From contig CAWBKD010000046.1 in assembly GCA_963789225.1 (NCBI GenBank), positions 744,001 to 808,000 on the forward strand: a DNA stretch of 64,000 bases, written 5' to 3'. A model generated the notes under the pieces. That model did no database searches, was not told the DNA's origin, and saw nothing but the letters and a program-made list of their open reading frames with translations. The stretch is from Palsa-504 sp963789225 (GTDB taxonomy: Bacteria > Actinomycetota > Actinomycetes > Streptosporangiales > Streptosporangiaceae). This document shows, in pieces, positions 32,536 through 41,352 of the stretch; the stretch's first letter is position 1; each line of letters begins with the position of its first letter. Made by a program: the position numbers and the translations under genes.

Positions 32536-35253
32536 CTACCGGATCCTCGGGATATCCCGCAAAGCGCCGCGAACAGCCTCAAATGCATCATTGATCACAG
32601 CAGTATGGCGGTCCTCGGTGATGGGAGCCCCGCCGCCCTGGGCTACGTCCGGCTTACCGCCCCCGCCGCCGCCGAGCGCCCGTGCGGCGATGCCGACCAG
32701 GACCCCGGCCGACAGGCCCGCCTCCTGGCCGGGTTCGTTGACCGCGATGACCACGACGGGCCGGTCCGCCGGGATGCCGACGACCATCACCACCGCGGGG
32801 CGGTCCCTTGGTATCCGGCCGCGCACGTCGAGCGCCAGCGTGCGGATGTCGTCCGATTCAGTCCCCTCCGGGACGCGGTGCGTGACCAGTGCCGTCCCGT
32901 TGACGTCTTGCGCGCCTTCGGCGATGTCCCTGGCCGACTCGAGGAGCCGGGCTGCGCGGAGGCGCTGCAGCTCGCGTTCGGCGTCCCGCAGCCTGGTCAC
33001 GACCGAGGAGATCCGCTCCGGCAGCTGCTCGCGGGGCGTCTTGAACTGCTCGCTGAGCTGGCTGACCAGCACGGATTCCCTGGCCAGGAAGCGGAACGCG
33101 TCCAGGCCCACCAGCGCCTCGATGCGGCGCACGCTCGAGCCGATCGACGCCTCGCTGAGGATCTTGACCAGGCCGAGCTGGCCGGACCTGGCCACGTGGG
33201 TGCCGCCGCACAGCTCCCGTGAGTAGTCACCGACCTCGACGATCCGGACCACGTCGCCGTACTTTTCCCCGAACAGGGCCAGCGCACCCAGCTCACGCGC
33301 CTCCTGCTGCGAGGTGTAGAAGGCGCGCACGTCCAGGTCGCCGATCAGGACCTCGTTGACCTCGTCCTCGGTGTCCCGCAGCACCGACACCGGAACCGCG
33401 CCGGAAGCGGTGAAGTCGAACCTGAGCCGGCCTGGCGAGTTCTCCGACCCCGCCTGTGCGGCCGACTCCCCCAGCGCGCCGCGCAGCGCGCGGTGCACCA
33501 GGTGGGTCGCGGTGTGCGACCGCGAAAGTGCCCGGCGCCGCTCGATGTCGATCTCGGCGAAGGCGGGCGCGCCCGCCATGACCTCGCCGGCCTTGACCCG
33601 GCCGCGGTGCACGATGAGACCCGGCAGCGGCGTCTGCACGTCGAAGACCTCGATCTCGCCGCCGGTCATGACGATGCGGCCGGCATCGGCCAGCTGCCCG
33701 CCGCCCTCGGCGTAGAACGGGGTGCGGTCGAGGACCACGTCCACGTCGGTGCCCTGGCCCGCCGAGGGCACCGGTGCGCCGTTGACGAGCAGGCCGAGGA
33801 TCGTCGCTTCGGTGGCCACCTCGTCGTAGCCGGTGAAGGTGACGGCGCCGGACCGCTCGAGCAGTTCTGCCAGGACCGAGACGTCGGCGTTGCCTGTCTT
33901 CTTCTCGGCCGCGTCCTTCTTCGCGCGGTCCCGCTGCTCGCCCATCAGGCGGCGGAACCCTTCCTCGTCGACGGACAGGCCCTGCTCGGCCGCCATCTCC
34001 AGGGTCAGGTCGATCGGGAAGCCATAGGTGTCGTGCAGCTGGAAGGCCTGGGCGCCGGACAGCGTGCGCAGGTTCTTGCGCTTGTTCTCCTCGACCGCCG
34101 CCTCGAAGATCGCCGTGCCGGTGCGCAGCGTGCTGCTGAACGCCGACTCCTCCCCGTCGATGACGGTGTGGATGTTCGCCGCGTCGCGGCGCAGCTCTGG
34201 GTACAGCCCCTCCATGGCCTCGATCGCAACGGTGGTGAGCTCGTGCATGTACCGCTCGCCGGACGGACCGCCGCCGCGCTGGCCGCCGGCCAGCAGGCGC
34301 AGGTTCCTGATGCTGCGCCGCACGATGCGCCGCAGCACGTAGCCGCGGCCCTCGTTGCTGGGCAGCACGCCGTCGTCGATGAGCATGACCGCGCTGCGCA
34401 CGTGATCGGCGATGACCCGCAGGGCCACGTCGGTCCGCTGGTCACGGCCGTAGGTCTGCTCGGTCAGCTCCGCCGCCCGGTCGAGAATCTTCCACGTGGT
34501 GTCGATCTCGTACAGGTTGTCGACGCCCTGCAGGATCGACGCCATCCGCTCCAGGCCCATGCCGGTGTCGACGTTCTTCGAGGGCAGGGGGCCCTCGATG
34601 TCGAAGTCGTCCTTGGCTCGGACCTTGCTCAGCTGGTCCTGCATGAAGACCAGGTTCCAGACCTCGAGGAACCGGTCCTCGTCGGCTTCGGGTCCGCCGT
34701 CACGGCCGTATTCGGGGCCGCGGTCGTAGTAGATCTCCGAGCACGGGCCGCCGGGGCCCGGTACGCCCATGCTCCAGTAGTTGTCCGCCAGGCCCCGGTG
34801 CTGGATCCGGTCCTCCGGCAGGCCGATCTCATCCCGCCAGATCGCGAACGCCTCGTCGTCGCCGTGCAGGACCGTCGCCCAGAGCTTGCTCTCGGGGAAC
34901 GCGAAGCCGCCGTCGGCCTCGGATCTGGTCAGCAGCTCCCACGCGTAGTGAATCGCCCCCTGCTTGAAGTAATCGCCGAACGACCAGTTGCCGAGCATCT
35001 GGAAGAACGTCGCGTGCCGGGTGGTCTTGCCCACTTCCTCGATGTCCAGCGTCCGCACGCACTTCTGCACGTCCGCCACACGCCGGTGCGGCGGCGTCCG
35101 CTGGCCGAGCAGGTACGGCTTGAACGGCTGCATGCCCGCGATGACGAACAGCACGGTGGGATCGTCGGCGACCAGGGAGGCCGAGGGCACGATGGCGTGC
35201 CCTTGCTGCTTGAAGTACGCAAGGAAGCGGCGGGCGATCTCTGCCGACTCCAT
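32536..35253 (-). CDS. alaS: Alanyl-tRNA synthetase
   Basis: 905 aa, charging tRNA-Ala with alanine. Class II core: ESAEIARRFLAYFKQQGH (start), motif 2 TRHATFFQMLGNWSFGDYFK and the insertion DNYWSMGVPGPGGPCSEIYYD. Editing domain: RSHTATHLVHRALR and CGGTHVARSGQLG (zinc ligands). C-Ala: GGGGGGKPDVAQGGG near the end, typical of the domain's Gly loop. ATG 35253 has AAGGA 9 nt upstream and overlaps the stop of DUF6167 in TGATG. A protein frame longer than this start runs through DUF6167 and is not real. Confidence 0.97.
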   Translation of the reverse strand: MESAEIARRFLAYFKQQGHAIVPSASLVADDPTVLFVIAGMQPFKPYLLGQRTPPHRRVADVQKCVRTLDIEEVGKTTRHATFFQMLGNWSFGDYFKQGAIHYAWELLTRSEADGGFAFPESKLWATVLHGDDEAFAIWRDEIGLPEDRIQHRGLADNYWSMGVPGPGGPCSEIYYDRGPEYGRDGGPEADEDRFLEVWNLVFMQDQLSKVRAKDDFDIEGPLPSKNVDTGMGLERMASILQGVDNLYEIDTTWKILDRAAELTEQTYGRDQRTDVALRVIADHVRSAVMLIDDGVLPSNEGRGYVLRRIVRRSIRNLRLLAGGQRGGGPSGERYMHELTTVAIEAMEGLYPELRRDAANIHTVIDGEESAFSSTLRTGTAIFEAAVEENKRKNLRTLSGAQAFQLHDTYGFPIDLTLEMAAEQGLSVDEEGFRRLMGEQRDRAKKDAAEKKTGNADVSVLAELLERSGAVTFTGYDEVATEATILGLLVNGAPVPSAGQGTDVDVVLDRTPFYAEGGGQLADAGRIVMTGGEIEVFDVQTPLPGLIVHRGRVKAGEVMAGAPAFAEIDIERRRALSRSHTATHLVHRALRGALGESAAQAGSENSPGRLRFDFTASGAVPVSVLRDTEDEVNEVLIGDLDVRAFYTSQQEARELGALALFGEKYGDVVRIVEVGDYSRELCGGTHVARSGQLGLVKILSEASIGSSVRRIEALVGLDAFRFLARESVLVSQLSEQFKTPREQLPERISSVVTRLRDAERELQRLRAARLLESARDIAEGAQDVNGTALVTHRVPEGTESDDIRTLALDVRGRIPRDRPAVVMVVGIPADRPVVVIAVNEPGQEAGLSAGVLVGIAARALGGGGGGKPDVAQGGGAPITEDRHTAVINDAFEAVRGALRDIPRIR

Positions 35254-35723
35254 CAGTGGCCATCCTTGGGTCGAGGGTCGTGGTGGGTGAGGCGGCTCCG
35301 GCCCCGGGCGGGCGGGAGCTCTCGTGCTCCGAGGGTAGGTCCTTCGGGCGGGGAATGCCGAGCCATATACAGGTCCATGCCTTCCCGCACGTCGCGCGCG
35401 AACCGGATGGCCTGCGCGGCCAGCTTCGGCCCGTCGAGGCTGTGCCGCCCGTCGAGGCTGTGCCGCCCGTCGAGGCTGTGCCGCCCGTCGAGGCTGTGCC
35501 GCCCGTCGAGGCTGTGCCGCCCGTCGAGGCTGTGCCGCCCGTCGAGGCTGTGCCGCCCGTCGAGGCTGGGCCGCCCGTCGAGGCTGGGCCCGTGCCCGTC
35601 CAGGCTGGGCGCTCCCCCGCCGGTAAGCCTGCCCGACACACGCCGGCCGACGGCGGAGACACGCCGGTAACCGGCGATGCCGGCCACGGCCCCGACCGTC
35701 AGCCAGAACCCCCGGCGGATCAC
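35253..35723 (-). CDS. DUF6167-like small membrane protein with SLDG repeat expansion
   Basis: 156 aa. GTG 35723 overlaps the upstream DUF948 stop in GTGA, and its own stop overlaps the alaS ATG in TGATG, so the gene is embedded in a coupled chain. Its N-terminus FWLTVGAVAGIAGYRRVSAVGRR is a short membrane helix followed by a basic segment; the end IRFARDVREGMDLYMAR is the amphipathic tail seen in actinobacterial proteins at this locus. Between them is an array of ten SLDG units, seven as SLDGRH, coded by an 18-bp tandem repeat. Homologues lack such an array as far as I know. The function is unknown. Confidence 0.75.
   Translation of the reverse strand: MIRRGFWLTVGAVAGIAGYRRVSAVGRRVSGRLTGGGAPSLDGHGPSLDGRPSLDGRHSLDGRHSLDGRHSLDGRHSLDGRHSLDGRHSLDGRHSLDGPKLAAQAIRFARDVREGMDLYMARHSPPEGPTLGARELPPARGRSRLTHHDPRPKDGH
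35433..35594 (-). repeat. 18-bp tandem repeat array in DUF6167
   Basis: Nine nearly perfect 18-bp units (GCCGCCCGTCGAGGCTGT on the plus strand), with a diverged tenth at about 35598. The period is a multiple of 3, so copy-number change keeps the frame. It is a VNTR candidate. Confidence 0.95.
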
Positions 35724-36181
35724 CGCGCGGCCTTCCCGCCGCGGGCCAGCTCACCGCGCTCTACTACCCGGCCGGGCAGCGTGCGCCTGGCCGCTCGGCG
35801 CAGGCCGACGGCGTGGCGCACCCCGTAGGCCAGGGCGGCGGTCCGGCCCACCGGACCGCCGGCGATCGTGCGGCCGAGGCCGGCGAGCGCGGTCACCTGG
35901 CCGGCGAGTTCGGCCATCCCGGCGCCGAGTTCGTCCATGCTGACCGTGACGGATTCGGTCTGGTCGAGCTGCCTGGAGGCCCGGTCCGCGGCGGCCTGCG
36001 CCCCGTCGACCGCCGCCTGCGCCCGCTGGAGAAGCACGTCACCGCGCTCGCGCAGATCGGCCACCAGCCTGGTGGACTCGGACAAGAGCCGGCCGAGCCG
36101 CATGAGCACGACCGCCCCGACGCACACCAGCAGCGCCCAGAAGACGGCCGCGATCAGTGCGGCCAGTTCCGCCATGTTCAT
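35720..36181 (-). CDS. DUF948 domain membrane protein
   Basis: 153 aa from ATG 36181 (a second ATG 6 nt downstream is possible). One N-terminal membrane helix (ALIAAVFWALLVCVGAVVLMRL, about 7-28) is followed by an amphipathic coiled-coil-like region (ESTRLVADLRERGDVLLQ..AQAAVDGAQAAADRASRQLDQT), as in DUF948 proteins, and a basic C-terminus. Function unknown; found next to alaS in many actinobacteria. rarA ends 22 nt upstream and DUF6167 overlaps its stop. Confidence 0.85.
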   Translation of the reverse strand: MNMAELAALIAAVFWALLVCVGAVVLMRLGRLLSESTRLVADLRERGDVLLQRAQAAVDGAQAAADRASRQLDQTESVTVSMDELGAGMAELAGQVTALAGLGRTIAGGPVGRTAALAYGVRHAVGLRRAARRTLPGRVVERGELARGGKAAR

Positions 36182-36203
36182 GACGGGCCCGTCCGCCTCA
36201 TCG

Positions 36204-37574
36204 CTACTCCTTTGTCGGTTGCTTCGCCTGTTGCGCGAGGATGGCCCGGATCCGCCTGGCGCGTTCCGCGACGCGCGCCTCCAGGCCATGCTCAGACGGC
36301 TCGTAGTAGGTGCGGTCCGCCACCGGGTCCGGGGCGTAGCGCTGGGCGACGATGCCGTCGTCGAAGTCGTGCGGGTACAGGTAGCCCTCACCGTGCCCGA
36401 CCTTGCCCGCCCCAGGATAGTGCGCATCGCGCAGGTGCGCGGGCACAGCGCCAAGCAGGCCGGCCCTGACGTCGGCGTCGGCCGCGCCGATCGCCTTGAT
36501 GACCGCGTTGGACTTGGGCGCCAGCGAGATATGGATGACCGCCTGCGCCAGGTTGATCCTGGCCTCGGGCAGCCCGACGAACTCCACCGCCTGCGCGGCG
36601 GCGACGGCGGTCTGCAGCGCGGTGGGGTCGGCCATCCCCACGTCCTCGCTGGCGTGCACGATGAGCCGCCTGGCGATGAACCGCGGGTCCTCCCCCGCCG
36701 CGATCATCCTGGCCAGGTAGTGCAGCGCCGCGTCCACGTCGCTGCCGCGCATGGACTTGATGAAGGCGCTGATCACGTCGTAGTGCTGGTCGCCGTCGCG
36801 GTCGTAGCGAACCGCGGCGCGGTCTACCGCGCGCTCGAGCGTCGCGACGTCGATGACGCCGCCCTCGGGCAGGCCCAGCGAAGCGGCCTCCAGGTACGTG
36901 AGCGCCCGCCGCGCGTCGCCGCCCGCCAGCCTGACCAGGTGGTCGGTGGCCCCGCCGTCCAGCGTGACGGCACCGCCCAGCCCGCGCGGATCGGCCAGCG
37001 CGCGCCCGATGACCTCGCGGATGTCGTCGTCCGACAGCGGCTGCAGCGTCAGCAGCAGCGACCGGGACAACAGCGGCGACACGACCGAGAAGAAGGGGTT
37101 CTCCGTGGTCGCGCCGATGAACGACACCCACCGGTTCTCCACCGCGGGCAGCAGCGCGTCCTGCTGGGTCTTGGAGAACCTGTGCACCTCGTCGATGAAC
37201 AGCACGGTCTGCTTGCCGCTCATGCCGAGGGTCCGGCGGGCCGCGTCGACGGCCGCCCGCACGTCCTTGACCCCGGCGCTGACCGCCGACAGCTCCACGA
37301 ACCTCCGCCTGGTCACCTGGCTCACCACGTAGGCCAGGGTCGTCTTGCCGGTGCCGGCCGGGCCCCACAGGAGCAGGGACATCGGCGCGTCGTTGTCGAT
37401 CAGCTTGCGGAACGGCGTGCCCTCACCGGTCAGGTGCCGCTGCCCGATCACCTCGTCCAGGCGGCGCGGCCGCATCCGCACGGCCAGCGGCGCGGCCGCC
37501 TGCGCGGCCGCATCCTCCGCCTCGTCGAACAGGCTCGCGGCATCGCCTTCCATACTGCCCACGCTCCCGACCAT
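36204..37574 (-). CDS. rarA: Replication-associated recombination protein RarA (MgsA)
   Basis: 456 aa AAA+ ATPase acting at stalled forks. Walker A is LLWGPAGTGKTTLAYVV (about 68-84), Walker B FIDEVHRFSKTQQD, sensor 1 SFIGATTENPFF, arginine finger in SPLLSRS and sensor 2 GGDARRALTYLE. The C-terminal part has GSDVDAALHYLARMIAAGEDPRFIARRL and the MgsA_C ending with GYLYPHDFDDGIVAQRY. The start is ATG 37574. Confidence 0.95.
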   Translation of the reverse strand: MVGSVGSMEGDAASLFDEAEDAAAQAAAPLAVRMRPRRLDEVIGQRHLTGEGTPFRKLIDNDAPMSLLLWGPAGTGKTTLAYVVSQVTRRRFVELSAVSAGVKDVRAAVDAARRTLGMSGKQTVLFIDEVHRFSKTQQDALLPAVENRWVSFIGATTENPFFSVVSPLLSRSLLLTLQPLSDDDIREVIGRALADPRGLGGAVTLDGGATDHLVRLAGGDARRALTYLEAASLGLPEGGVIDVATLERAVDRAAVRYDRDGDQHYDVISAFIKSMRGSDVDAALHYLARMIAAGEDPRFIARRLIVHASEDVGMADPTALQTAVAAAQAVEFVGLPEARINLAQAVIHISLAPKSNAVIKAIGAADADVRAGLLGAVPAHLRDAHYPGAGKVGHGEGYLYPHDFDDGIVAQRYAPDPVADRTYYEPSEHGLEARVAERARRIRAILAQQAKQPTKE

Positions 37575-37617
37575 ACTCCCGGCTCCGGGTACTAATCCCC
37601 GGCAGCGGCGGCGGGCG

Positions 37618-39372
37618 TCAGCCCGCCGGGTCGGGGTCGGCGGCGGGCTTGGCGTCGATGCCGGCTTCGCGGCGCTGGGCGGGGGTGATCGTGGTGGGGG
37701 CGCCGGTCAGGGGGTCCAGGCCGGAGGCGGCCTTGGGGAACGCGATCACGTCGCGGATCGTGGGCGCGCCTGCCAGCAGCATGCACACCCGGTCCCAGCC
37801 GAACGCGATCCCGCCGTGCGGCGGCGGCCCGTACTTGAACGCGTCGAGCAGGAAGCCGAACTGCGACTGGGCCTCGGCGGGAGACAGCCCGATCACGTCG
37901 AAGACGGCCTGCTGGACCGAGGACTGGTGAATACGGATCGACCCGCCGCCGATCTCGTAGCCGTTGCACACGATGTCGTAGGCGTCGGCCAGCGCGCCGC
38001 CCGGCTCGGTGGTGAACTTGTCCGCCCATTCGGGCAGCGGAGCCGTGAAGGGGTGGTGGACCGACGTCCACCCGCCGGAGGAGTCCTCCTCGAACATCGG
38101 CGCGTCGACGACCCACAGGAACGACCACGCCGAGTCGTCGATCAGGCCGCACCGGCGCCCGATCTCCAGGCGGGCGGCGCCGAGTAGCTCGCGCGCCGCC
38201 GTGGCCGGGCCCGCCGCGAAGAACACGCAGTCACCCGCCTCGGCGCCGACCGCCCCGGCCAGCCCGGACCTTTCCGCGTCCGACAGGTTCTTGGCCACCG
38301 GGCCCGACACCTCGCCCGTCCCGCCGATCAGGGCGTACGCGAGCCCGCGCGCGCCGCGGGACCTGGCCCACTCCTGCCACCCGTCGAGCTGCTTGCGGGT
38401 TTGCTCGGCGCCGCCCGGCATGACCACGGCCCCGACGTACTGCGCCTGGAACACCCGGAACTCGGTCGCCGCGAAGTACTCGGTCAGGTCGGTGAGCTCG
38501 CAGGAGAACCGCAGGTCGGGCTTGTCCGAGCCGAACCTGGCCATCGCGTCCGCGTAGGTCATCCTGGGCAGCGGCGTGGGTACCTGGTAGCCGGCCAGCT
38601 CGCCCCACAGCCGCGTCACCACGTCCTCGGCGACGTTGATGACGTCCTGCCTGGTGACAAACGACATCTCGAGGTCGATCTGGGTGAACTCCGGCTGCCG
38701 GTCCTTGCGGAAGTCCTCGTCCCTGAAGCACCGGGCCAGCTGGTAGTAGCGCTCGAGCCCGCCGACCATGAGCAGCTGCTTGAACAGCTGCGGCGACTGC
38801 GGCAGCGCGTACCAGTTACCCGGTCGCAGCCGCGCGGGAACCAGGAAGTCGCGCGCGCCCTCCGGGGTGAACCTGGTCAGGTACGGCGTCTCCACGTTCA
38901 CGAAGCGGTGCTCGCGCATCACGTCGGACAGCAGGTAGGCGGCGCGCGACCGGATTCGCAGCGCGCGGGCGGTGTCCTCCCGCCTGATGTCCAGGTAGCG
39001 GTACTTGAGCCGGACGTCCTCGCTGATCTCGGCGGACCCCTCGATGGGGAACGGGAGCGGCTCCGCCTCGCTGAGCACTTCGAGCGTGTCCGCGGCGACC
39101 TCGACCTGGCCAGTGGGCAGCTCCGGGTTCTCGTTCCCCGTGGGCCTGATCCGGACCGTGCCGGTCACCAGCACGCAGAATTCGGCCCTGACTTCGTGCG
39201 CGCCAGCCCCCTCTTCGCCTCGCCATACCACCTGCACGATCCCGCTCGCGTCCCGCAGGTCGATAAAGACCACGCCACCGTGGTCCCGGCGCCGGGCCAC
39301 CCACCCGGCGAGCACCACGTCCTCCCCCGCGTGGTCCGCTCGTAGCGTCCCCGCCTCATGGGTGCGGATCAT
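37618..39372 (-). CDS. aspS: Aspartyl-tRNA(Asp/Asn) synthetase
   Basis: 584 aa bacterial-type class IIb enzyme. Anticodon-binding OB fold: GWVARRRDHGGVVFIDLRD; class II motif 2: RCFRDEDFRKDRQPEFTQIDLEMSF; GAD insertion in the middle; motif 3: GGIAFGWDRV. H31 (RRRDHGG) and the Gly at about 79 (RPTGNENP) are the residues found in non-discriminating bacterial enzymes, whereas E. coli has Leu and Lys. It therefore may also charge tRNA-Asn for GatCAB amidation; this is inferred. Its C-terminus is extended beyond the usual motif 3 ending. The MBL gene lies upstream on the same strand. Confidence 0.96.
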   Translation of the reverse strand: MIRTHEAGTLRADHAGEDVVLAGWVARRRDHGGVVFIDLRDASGIVQVVWRGEEGAGAHEVRAEFCVLVTGTVRIRPTGNENPELPTGQVEVAADTLEVLSEAEPLPFPIEGSAEISEDVRLKYRYLDIRREDTARALRIRSRAAYLLSDVMREHRFVNVETPYLTRFTPEGARDFLVPARLRPGNWYALPQSPQLFKQLLMVGGLERYYQLARCFRDEDFRKDRQPEFTQIDLEMSFVTRQDVINVAEDVVTRLWGELAGYQVPTPLPRMTYADAMARFGSDKPDLRFSCELTDLTEYFAATEFRVFQAQYVGAVVMPGGAEQTRKQLDGWQEWARSRGARGLAYALIGGTGEVSGPVAKNLSDAERSGLAGAVGAEAGDCVFFAAGPATAARELLGAARLEIGRRCGLIDDSAWSFLWVVDAPMFEEDSSGGWTSVHHPFTAPLPEWADKFTTEPGGALADAYDIVCNGYEIGGGSIRIHQSSVQQAVFDVIGLSPAEAQSQFGFLLDAFKYGPPPHGGIAFGWDRVCMLLAGAPTIRDVIAFPKAASGLDPLTGAPTTITPAQRREAGIDAKPAADPDPAG

Positions 39373-39431
39373 CGAACCGAAGCCCCTTTCATCCGGCGGC
39401 CCTTCCGTTTACCCGATGCCAGTCAATTACC

Positions 39432-40184
39432 TTAAATCCCGCGGACAGGCCCCGATTCGGGCGCCAGGCCGGCCAGGAAGGGATTCGCGTGGCGTTCCGC
39501 GCCGATGGTCGTGGCCGGACCGTGCCCGGACAGCACCAGCGTCTCGTCAGGCAGGGTCAGGCAGACCCTGGCCAGGCTGCGCAGGATCGTCTGGTAGTCC
39601 CCGCCGGGCAGGTCGGTCCGCCCGATCGACCCCGCGAACAGCAGGTCACCGGAAAACAGGACGCCGTCCGTGGTCGGGTCCCGGTCTGCTCGCCCGGCCC
39701 GGTCAGTTTCGCTTTTACCTGGCACCGTATTGGGTGCTTCAGGAAGCCGGAATGTGACCGAGCCTTCGGTATGCCCCGGTGCGTGATTCACGATTATCTC
39801 GAGCCCCACCAGGTTCAGGGTCATCCCATCGGTGAGTTCTTTCACGTCATCCGGCTCGGTGAATTTCAGCCCGCCGAACAGTTGCTGTCCCATCCCGAGC
39901 GGGAACCCCTTAGCCGGGTCGCTGAGCAATACGCGGTCGGCCGGGTGGATGTAGGCCGGGATGTCCCGGGCTCCGCAGACCGGGGCCACGGACCATACGT
40001 GGTCGAGGTGGCCGTGCGTGAGGAGCACGGCGGCGGGGCTGAGCCGGTGAGCGGCGAGGACTTCCTCGATCCCGCGTTCGGCGTCCTGGCCCGGGTCGAT
40101 AATCACGCACTGCTCGCCCGCCGCGGGCGCAATGACATAACAGTTGGCCGCGAACGACCCGGCTGGGAACCCGGCGACGAGCAC
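39432..40184 (-). CDS. MBL fold hydrolase (glyoxalase II-like)
   Basis: 250 aa. Metal motifs: LLTHGHLDHVW (HxHxDH, about 55-65), NHAPGHTEGSVTF (His), VLFSGDLLFAGSIGRTDLPGG (Asp) and LSGHGPATTIG (His). The pattern and size match the GloB/YcbL-like MBL enzymes that hydrolyse thioesters. A loop of about 25 residues (VPGKSETDRAGRADRDPTT) is inserted before the Asp motif. Homologues sit beside ppiB-like and hisS/aspS genes in many actinobacteria. The substrate is unknown. Confidence 0.88.
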   Translation of the reverse strand: MLVAGFPAGSFAANCYVIAPAAGEQCVIIDPGQDAERGIEEVLAAHRLSPAAVLLTHGHLDHVWSVAPVCGARDIPAYIHPADRVLLSDPAKGFPLGMGQQLFGGLKFTEPDDVKELTDGMTLNLVGLEIIVNHAPGHTEGSVTFRLPEAPNTVPGKSETDRAGRADRDPTTDGVLFSGDLLFAGSIGRTDLPGGDYQTILRSLARVCLTLPDETLVLSGHGPATTIGAERHANPFLAGLAPESGPVRGI

Positions 40185-40419
40185 AGACGTCCTTCCTCAC
40201 GATACGGTGTCTCAGGCTACCGAGGCTCCGGCACGGCCGCGAACCGATAACGAAGGGTGCCGATCCCATCATCTGGCAGGTACCATTCGCGAACGATCGC
40301 GAACTTTCGCTGTTTCGCCATCGCGGTATGCGCCGAGCGGCGGGCCTGCCCGAAGGTGACGGCCAACTGAGGAACAGCGGTAGCAACGACAATGCGTCAG
40401 GCTAAGGAGGATACGACCC
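40185..40419. promoter_or_regulatory. Intergenic region with an inverted repeat
   Basis: 235 nt between divergent genes. TTCGCGA-ACGA-TCGCGAA (40286-40303) is a perfect 7-bp dyad about 117 nt before the cyclophilin start. AAGGAGGA at 40404-40411 is a strong ribosome site for that gene. No other gene was seen. Confidence 0.4.
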
Positions 40420-41325
40420 GTGGCGGGTAGAAGCGAACGCCAGCGCAGGCAAGCCAGGGAGAAGCACCGCCGCCAGCAGGAGCTAAGAGCGGCCCGTCAG
40501 CGCCGGGTCCGCAAACGCGCGCTCGTCGTGGTCAGCGGGGTGGCTGTACTGGGACTGCTCGCCGCGCTGCTTGTGGTGTTCCTGCCCGGCGGCGGCAAGG
40601 GGAAGACGAACGCGTCGGCCACTAGCTCGCCCACCGCCACGGCGTCGGCGAGCGCATCGGCCTCCGCGTCGGCCACCGCCACGGCGGCGACCGTGGCCGA
40701 GCCTGCGCACCACTGCACCTACACGAAGACGTCGGGCAACACGCCTTCGAACGTCAAGGTGAGCCTACCGCCGGCCACGCCGGACTACACCGCCAGCTAC
40801 ACCGCCACGCTCAACACCAACCTGGGCCCGATCAAGGTCAACCTGCTCAACAGCAAGGCCACCTGCACGGTGAACTCCTTCGTCCACCTCGCGGAGGACG
40901 GCTACTTCAACAACACCCAGTGTCACCGGCTGGTGACCAGCGGCATCTACGTGCTGCAGTGCGGTGACCCCTACTCCACCGCCACCACCAAGCTGACCTG
41001 CAGTGACACCAGCAGCGTGGGCACCGGGACGCCGGGCTACGAGTACCTCAGCGAGAACCTCACGGGCGCCAAATACCCGGCAGGGACGATCGCGATGGCC
41101 AACGAAGGGACCGCCACCAGCAACGGCAGCCAGTTCTTCATTGTGTACAAGGACAGCACATCGCAGCTGACGGCCTCGTATACGCCGTTCGCCACGGTTT
41201 CTTCTGGACTGGATATCGTCCAGAATGTGGCCAAGGACGGATACTCGTGTCAATATGCCCAGGCGGGCGGCGGCGCTCCGAAGGAGAAGGTCATTATCAA
41301 CAGCGTGACAATCACCAAGACCTGA
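40420..41325 (+). CDS. Membrane-anchored cyclophilin-type peptidylprolyl isomerase
   Basis: 301 aa. A strongly basic N-terminus (SERQRRQAREKHRRQQELRAARQRRVRKR) and one membrane helix (about 34-55) anchor it, followed by a Ser/Thr/Ala-rich linker and a cyclophilin domain (about 105-300). Core: GPIKVNLLNSKATCTVNSFVHLAEDGYFNNTQCHRL, AGTIAMANEGTATSNGSQFFIVY, and YTPFATVSSGLDIVQNV. It assists folding of exported proteins. GTG 40420 follows AAGGAGGA. The DUF349 gene is 27 nt downstream. Confidence 0.93.
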   Translation: MAGRSERQRRQAREKHRRQQELRAARQRRVRKRALVVVSGVAVLGLLAALLVVFLPGGGKGKTNASATSSPTATASASASASASATATAATVAEPAHHCTYTKTSGNTPSNVKVSLPPATPDYTASYTATLNTNLGPIKVNLLNSKATCTVNSFVHLAEDGYFNNTQCHRLVTSGIYVLQCGDPYSTATTKLTCSDTSSVGTGTPGYEYLSENLTGAKYPAGTIAMANEGTATSNGSQFFIVYKDSTSQLTASYTPFATVSSGLDIVQNVAKDGYSCQYAQAGGGAPKEKVIINSVTITKT

Positions 41326-41352
41326 CGAGCACGACAACGCAGGAGGATCTCC

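Noticed and set aside
35433..35594. Possible CRISPR array
   Set aside because: Units are contiguous 18-bp repeats without spacers and are in frame in a protein.
33493..35670. Long plus-strand open frame over alaS
   Set aside because: It mirrors alaS codon structure and repeats VEAVPP from the tandem array; no family pattern.
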